From positions 1-47,571 of the forward strand of contig JAGXSE010000026.1 in assembly GCA_018333865.1 (NCBI GenBank): a stretch of 47,571 nt of DNA. The letters are read 5' to 3'. Shown piece after piece: positions 43,966 through 47,571 of this stretch; the first letter of the stretch is position 1, and each line of letters opens with the position of its first letter. This DNA is from Syntrophomonadaceae bacterium. Its GTDB lineage: Bacteria; Bacillota; PH28-bin88. The position numbers and the translations under genes are program-made. The notes below the pieces were generated by a model. The model was not told where the DNA came from, did not search any database, and worked only from the letters and a program-made list of their open reading frames with translations.

Positions 43966-46900
43966 TTGAGCATTGAAAGGTATTATGAGGCTCGGGAGTT
44001 GCTGGAGAGCTTTTTCAGACGGGATCTGCTGGGTCCCGTCCAAGCGGATGAAGTCATCAGTGATACCTGGCCAGCGGATTACTATATCTGTGGTCGGTTA
44101 TTCCCCCAGGATGTCGAGTTGAAACAGGAGGATATGGAGCAAAACCTGATGGATGATGATTTCGAGGGGAGTGATCAGTCACTCAACATGTGCTATTCCG
44201 TATATCCCTCCTCGATGGCCATTTCCTTTTCCGTAATTGCCGGGGAGACCAGGCTTAGAATACTTGCAAGCGTTGCTCGATATATCCCTATGGAAATAGA
44301 AACTGAAAGTGTACGACGGAAGACTATTATTGAATGGCATCGAGACTTCACATCCAGATGGATTGATGTGTATACTGACAGGAAGTACCAGGAGATAGAG
44401 CTTGTTCATGGTCTTCAGCTACGGGTATACCTGCAAAAGGTGTATGACGATGGTTCGCGCACACTGACAGTTGCAATGATCAACATTTTCAGGAAGCAAA
44501 TGGACATCATCTCAAACAATGCCGCAACCTTCTTTCAGCCAAAAATACAGGTTTTTGGAGAGGAAGAGGGAAAAGCGGTTTTTATCGAGAAAAGAATGCG
44601 TGTCAGCCTTGGAAAAGATCCTGAGCTCCTCAATCTTGAAATGCTGTATCGCCATAACCGCACATTTGCAGTTGGGCATGGATGCAGTGCTGGGTGGAAA
44701 AGTTCAGGCGTAACGGCCACAGAGATCTTCACAGAGTTTCTGCCTGGCTACGAACTTTTTCAGATGAAGCCTGCAAGCCATGTGAAAGGTGAAATTTTGA
44801 GCTTCGAATTTCTTGGGCAGAATTCTTCTGAGGTAGTCTCTTCAGGACTTGAAGAGATGGGTGCTTCGTACGAAAAATGGATTGAACACATGAGACTGGA
44901 AATTCCAACACTTCCAGAAAGGTACCGTACGGTGGCCAGCGGAAATATTGAAAGGTGCGTGGAGACCCTAACACGGATTCGGGATGGTATTCATGTACTA
45001 GCGGAGAACGAGCTGGCTTTCAAGGCTTTCCAGATGGTTAACCAGGCCATGTTAAGGCTTCGCCTTCAACAGGGGGGGGCAGGCAACAAGGCCGGACATG
45101 GCTGGTACCCGTTTCAGCTGGCATTTATCCTTCAGCAGATCCCTTCAATATCTGATCCCTTGAATCCATACCGGGATGTTGTTGACCTCCTGTGGTTTCC
45201 CACAGGCGGGGGGAAAACAGAGGCTTATCTTGGTCTTTCTGCATTCACCATCTTTCTTAGAAGGATGGTGGCCAGGAGGCAGGGTGTTCCAGGGGGCGGA
45301 GTGACCATCCTGATGAGGTATACACTGAGGCTTCTGACACTTCAGCAGTTCGAAAGGGCTTCAGGCCTGATCTGCGCGTGTGAATTGATACGACGAGAAA
45401 ATCCCGGGATCCTTGGTGATGAGGAAATCTCTGCAGGTTTATGGGTTGGCGGGGGTTTAACCCCAAATAAACGAAGTGAGGCCATACATTCACTGCAAAC
45501 CATCAAGCGGGAGGGTTTTGAAGCTCTATCAGAGGATGAGGCTAATCCCTGTCAGATACTGAGATGCCCGTGGTGTAAAAACGCGATTACACCACAGTAC
45601 TACGCTGTCTCTGCCGACCGGATGGTTGTTTCCTGCCCCAACAATCTTTGTGGTTTCAATCATGGTCTGCCAGTGTATGTTGTTGATGAAGACCTGTATG
45701 ACCACGGTCCAGCCCTGGTGGTTGGAACCATAGACAAATTTGCCCGAATGACATGGGAGGAGAAAGTGGGCAGACTGTTTGCTCTGAACTCCAACAGGCT
45801 TCCTCCCGAACTTATTATCCAGGATGAATTACACCTTATATCGGGTCCTCTGGGCACTATTGCGGGGCTTTATGAGGCAGCAATTGATGAGTTCTGCAGG
45901 CAAGATGATGTGAAGGCAAAGATTATCTCATCAACTGCGACTATTCGTAATGCCCATAGCCAGATCCTCAATCTCTACGGGCGGGATTTCAGGCAATTCC
46001 CTCCCCAGGGTATTGATATTCGGGATTCCTATTTTGCGGAGGAGGCTGGGGCTTCCGAAAGACCAGCAAGAAAATACCTGGGTGTTATGGCTCCGGGCAC
46101 CAGTGGCAACACCTTACTGATCAGGGTATACTCGATTCTTCTTTTTTCAACCCGTAATCTGAAAGCTAGCGGTTTTCCTGACAGTGTAGTGGATTCCTTC
46201 TGGACACTTGTCGGGTATTTTAACAGCCTCAAGCAACTGGGTGGGGCGGTCAACAATGTCATTGATGACGTGCATGGACGTTTAAAATACCTGTATGAGA
46301 CCAAGTTCAGGGGTGCGTTCCCGGTAGGCACCAGACCACCTGAGTACCCCGAGTTCGACGAGCTTACCAGCCGGAAGGCAAATTCCGAGATTGGTGAGAT
46401 CCTCAAACGCCTCGAGGTCCGGTTCCCAGATCCCAGGGCGTTTGACCTCATACTGGCCTCCAACATGCTTTCCGTTGGGATAGATATCGGGCGACTTGGG
46501 TTGATGGTGCTTCAGGGACAACCAAAATCCAATTCAGAGTACATACAGGCTACCAGCAGGGTAGGGCGCCAGAATCCCGGACTTGTCGTCACCATGAACG
46601 ATGCCTCACGCAGCCGGGATCGGTCACACTATGAACAGTTCCTCACCTATCACTCGTCACTTTACAGGTATGTGGAGGCCACCAGTCTGACCCCATTTGC
46701 TGAGCGAGCGAGGGACAGGGCTCTCCATGCTGTTCTCATCAGTCTCTCCCGGCACCTTATTGATGGGCTGAGGGCTAACAGTGATGCTGTACGGGTTCGT
46801 GTCCTGCATAACAGGGTTGAGGAGATGATAGAGCGTATACTGGAAAGGGTCAGGGTGATAGACGAGTCAGAAGTTGATGGCAGTAGAGAACACCTGTATG

Positions 46901-47076
46901 ATATTCTGGCTCACTGGGAGAATCTAGCCAGCACAGATCTGGTTTATCAGAAGTACACAAGACAACAGGGAATTCCCTTACTGACAGATAGATTTAACAG
47001 TGATGGTGATGCGATTCCTACCCTGAATTCAATGCGGAATGTTGATGTTGAATGTGATGTGATTCTGGAGGGATAG
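43966..47076 (+). CDS. DrmA-like DISARM SF2 helicase
   Basis: About 1036 residues from TTG 43966 with AGGAGG at 43952-43957; GTG 43957 lies inside that box. SF2 motifs: LLWFPTGGGKTEAYL (I, ~411), IIQDELHLISGPLG (II, DELH, ~619), ISSTATIRNAHSQI (III, ~655), LASNMLSVGIDIGRLGLMV (V, ~830) and YIQATSRVGRQNPG (VI, ~861). A zinc-ribbon-like insert with CPWC and CPNNLC lies between motifs I and II (~528-565). The N-terminal ~380 residues are a beta-rich non-helicase region. This architecture, with a DrmB-like gene next, fits DrmA of DISARM. It would translocate on DNA with DrmB to sense phage DNA. Confidence 0.85.
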   Translation: MSIERYYEARELLESFFRRDLLGPVQADEVISDTWPADYYICGRLFPQDVELKQEDMEQNLMDDDFEGSDQSLNMCYSVYPSSMAISFSVIAGETRLRILASVARYIPMEIETESVRRKTIIEWHRDFTSRWIDVYTDRKYQEIELVHGLQLRVYLQKVYDDGSRTLTVAMINIFRKQMDIISNNAATFFQPKIQVFGEEEGKAVFIEKRMRVSLGKDPELLNLEMLYRHNRTFAVGHGCSAGWKSSGVTATEIFTEFLPGYELFQMKPASHVKGEILSFEFLGQNSSEVVSSGLEEMGASYEKWIEHMRLEIPTLPERYRTVASGNIERCVETLTRIRDGIHVLAENELAFKAFQMVNQAMLRLRLQQGGAGNKAGHGWYPFQLAFILQQIPSISDPLNPYRDVVDLLWFPTGGGKTEAYLGLSAFTIFLRRMVARRQGVPGGGVTILMRYTLRLLTLQQFERASGLICACELIRRENPGILGDEEISAGLWVGGGLTPNKRSEAIHSLQTIKREGFEALSEDEANPCQILRCPWCKNAITPQYYAVSADRMVVSCPNNLCGFNHGLPVYVVDEDLYDHGPALVVGTIDKFARMTWEEKVGRLFALNSNRLPPELIIQDELHLISGPLGTIAGLYEAAIDEFCRQDDVKAKIISSTATIRNAHSQILNLYGRDFRQFPPQGIDIRDSYFAEEAGASERPARKYLGVMAPGTSGNTLLIRVYSILLFSTRNLKASGFPDSVVDSFWTLVGYFNSLKQLGGAVNNVIDDVHGRLKYLYETKFRGAFPVGTRPPEYPEFDELTSRKANSEIGEILKRLEVRFPDPRAFDLILASNMLSVGIDIGRLGLMVLQGQPKSNSEYIQATSRVGRQNPGLVVTMNDASRSRDRSHYEQFLTYHSSLYRYVEATSLTPFAERARDRALHAVLISLSRHLIDGLRANSDAVRVRVLHNRVEEMIERILERVRVIDESEVDGSREHLYDILAHWENLASTDLVYQKYTRQQGIPLLTDRFNSDGDAIPTLNSMRNVDVECDVILEG

Positions 47077-47079
47077 CAA

Positions 47080-47295
47080 ATGAGACTGGGTGGACGGCGG
47101 AGAGAGTACAGAAAGGCGGGTCAGCTACGGCAGGGTCAATTCCTGACGACGTTCGGGTGCGGAGCAATTGTTGATCTGCCGGGAGAATCGGTTATTATGG
47201 CTGGAACCGATTTCTGGAGGCACCATGAAACAGATGAATTCAGGCTTTACGAGGAGACGTTGCAACGTGAGCGTAAAACTTTCCCCACCTGGTAA
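47080..47295 (+). pseudogene. DrmB-like gene, N-terminal fragment cut by an insertion element
   Basis: 71 codons after GGAGG, beginning 3 nt after drmA. GQFLTTFGCGAIVDLPGESV and IMAGTDFW are the conserved N-terminal block that I know from DrmB (DUF1998) proteins, which have about 600 residues. The frame ends TTW-stop where an IS66-like leader starts; the stop TAA seems to be given by the element's GTAA end. The rest of drmB, if kept, lies to the right of the element, outside the window. The product as it stands cannot fold as DrmB. Confidence 0.82.
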
Positions 47296-47571
47296 AATCT
47301 TCAGCTTTATAAGATAATCTTCCTCAAGATTATAGATGGAGGGAGATTTTTTATATGAACAAAACCGAGCTGCAAAAGTTATGGGAGACCCGGCTTAGTG
47401 AATTTAAAGCCAGTGGCAAGAGTGTTAAAGAATGGTGCGCTGTTCAAGATCATGTAACACCCCGGCAGGTATGGTACTGGCTTTCCAAGTTTAAAGACCA
47501 AAATGAATTGTCTTTTGCCAAATCAACCCAGTGGCTGCCTGTAGAAATAAATGAGCAATCAGCTTTGGAGC
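47292..47571 (+). mobile_element. IS66-family insertion sequence, left part
   Basis: The break in drmB is followed by GTAAAATCTTCAGC, and GTAA is a usual IS66 end. A 60-nt leader with a small repeat (AGATAATCTTCC... AGATTATAGATGG) leads to tnpA. The terminal repeat, target duplication, tnpB and the transposase tnpC are beyond the edge, so the left boundary is inferred. Confidence 0.7.
47355..47571 (+). CDS. tnpA: IS66 TnpA accessory protein, partial at right edge
   Basis: 72 codons are visible from ATG 47355, preceded by GGAGGGAG. The start MNKTELQKLWETRLSEFKAS, then GKSVKEWCAVQDHVTPRQVWYWLSKF, is the typical helix-turn-helix-like N-terminus of IS66 TnpA. TnpA is needed together with TnpB and TnpC for transposition of this family. 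The frame is open to the edge. Confidence 0.9.
   Translation, partial: MNKTELQKLWETRLSEFKASGKSVKEWCAVQDHVTPRQVWYWLSKFKDQNELSFAKSTQWLPVEINEQSALE

Noticed and set aside
46029-46466. Long antisense ORF inside the DrmA-like gene
   Set aside because: The plus frame has helicase motifs throughout; the antisense frame is a composition effect.
47080-47295. Genuine 71-aa small protein after drmA
   Set aside because: Its sequence is the conserved start of DrmB, and the stop falls at the presumed insertion element border.
32438-47571. CRISPR array or prophage genes in the island
   Set aside because: No regularly spaced repeats, cas genes or phage structural genes were seen; only integrase tails and the defence operon.

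Overview
The window looks like a chromosomal segment of an anaerobic, menaquinone-using Bacillota (class Clostridia, probably Peptococcaceae-like). The reasons are strong AGGAGG-type ribosome binding sites with many GTG/TTG starts, a Clostridia-style heme cluster with a NirJ2-like radical SAM gene, a classical men pathway next to a four-subunit succinate dehydrogenase/fumarate reductase, and a long FtsA-like protein. The genus is not determined. All names rest on motif reading; no database search was run.

Left edge (1-1.3 kb): the start of a DUF4338 (DruA-like) gene reads off the left edge and abuts an acyl-CoA ligase that has lost its N-terminal half. 1.4-8.9 kb: a MTH1187-type thiamine-binding protein, an unknown protein, then a PLP aminotransferase, a histidine ammonia-lyase (hutH-like), an asparaginase and a GNAT acetyltransferase, suggesting amino-acid catabolism. 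These are followed by cinA, which seems to lack a canonical start codon, and a convergent Nudix hydrolase.

8.9-22.3 kb is a respiratory block. menA lies on the minus strand, divergent from menF-menD-menH-menB-menE-menC. Next come a flavoprotein, two membrane anchors and an iron-sulfur subunit (sdhA-C-D-B order), then a long-chain polyprenyl diphosphate synthase that could make the menaquinone side chain. 22.3-30.1 kb is the tetrapyrrole block: siroheme synthase-type dehydrogenase, hemA, hemC, cobA-hemD fusion, hemB, NirJ2-like radical SAM, hemL, with overlapping or closely spaced genes and a clear terminator. An FtsA-like actin-fold protein and a tRNA-Leu(CAG) with a good promoter follow.

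32.4-47.6 kb is an accessory island beside the tRNA. It opens with remnants of two different tyrosine recombinases on opposite strands. Then come a 5-cytosine DNA methyltransferase (DrmMII-like), a convergent Fe-S endonuclease III-type glycosylase, and a tight operon: an unrecognised 1040-aa protein, a helical/coiled-coil protein, a lid-less Hsp70-like ATPase, a UvrD-like SF1 helicase, a DrmA-like SF2 helicase and the first ~71 codons of a DrmB-like gene. drmB is cut by what looks like an IS66-family element whose tnpA runs off the right edge.

The best candidate for a new system is this island. It appears to be a DISARM-related anti-phage locus in which a chaperone/coiled-coil/SF1-helicase module and a large unknown protein are joined to the DrmA/DrmB core, with a repair glycosylase beside the methyltransferase. 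The IS insertion suggests that this copy may be inactive or modified in this strain.
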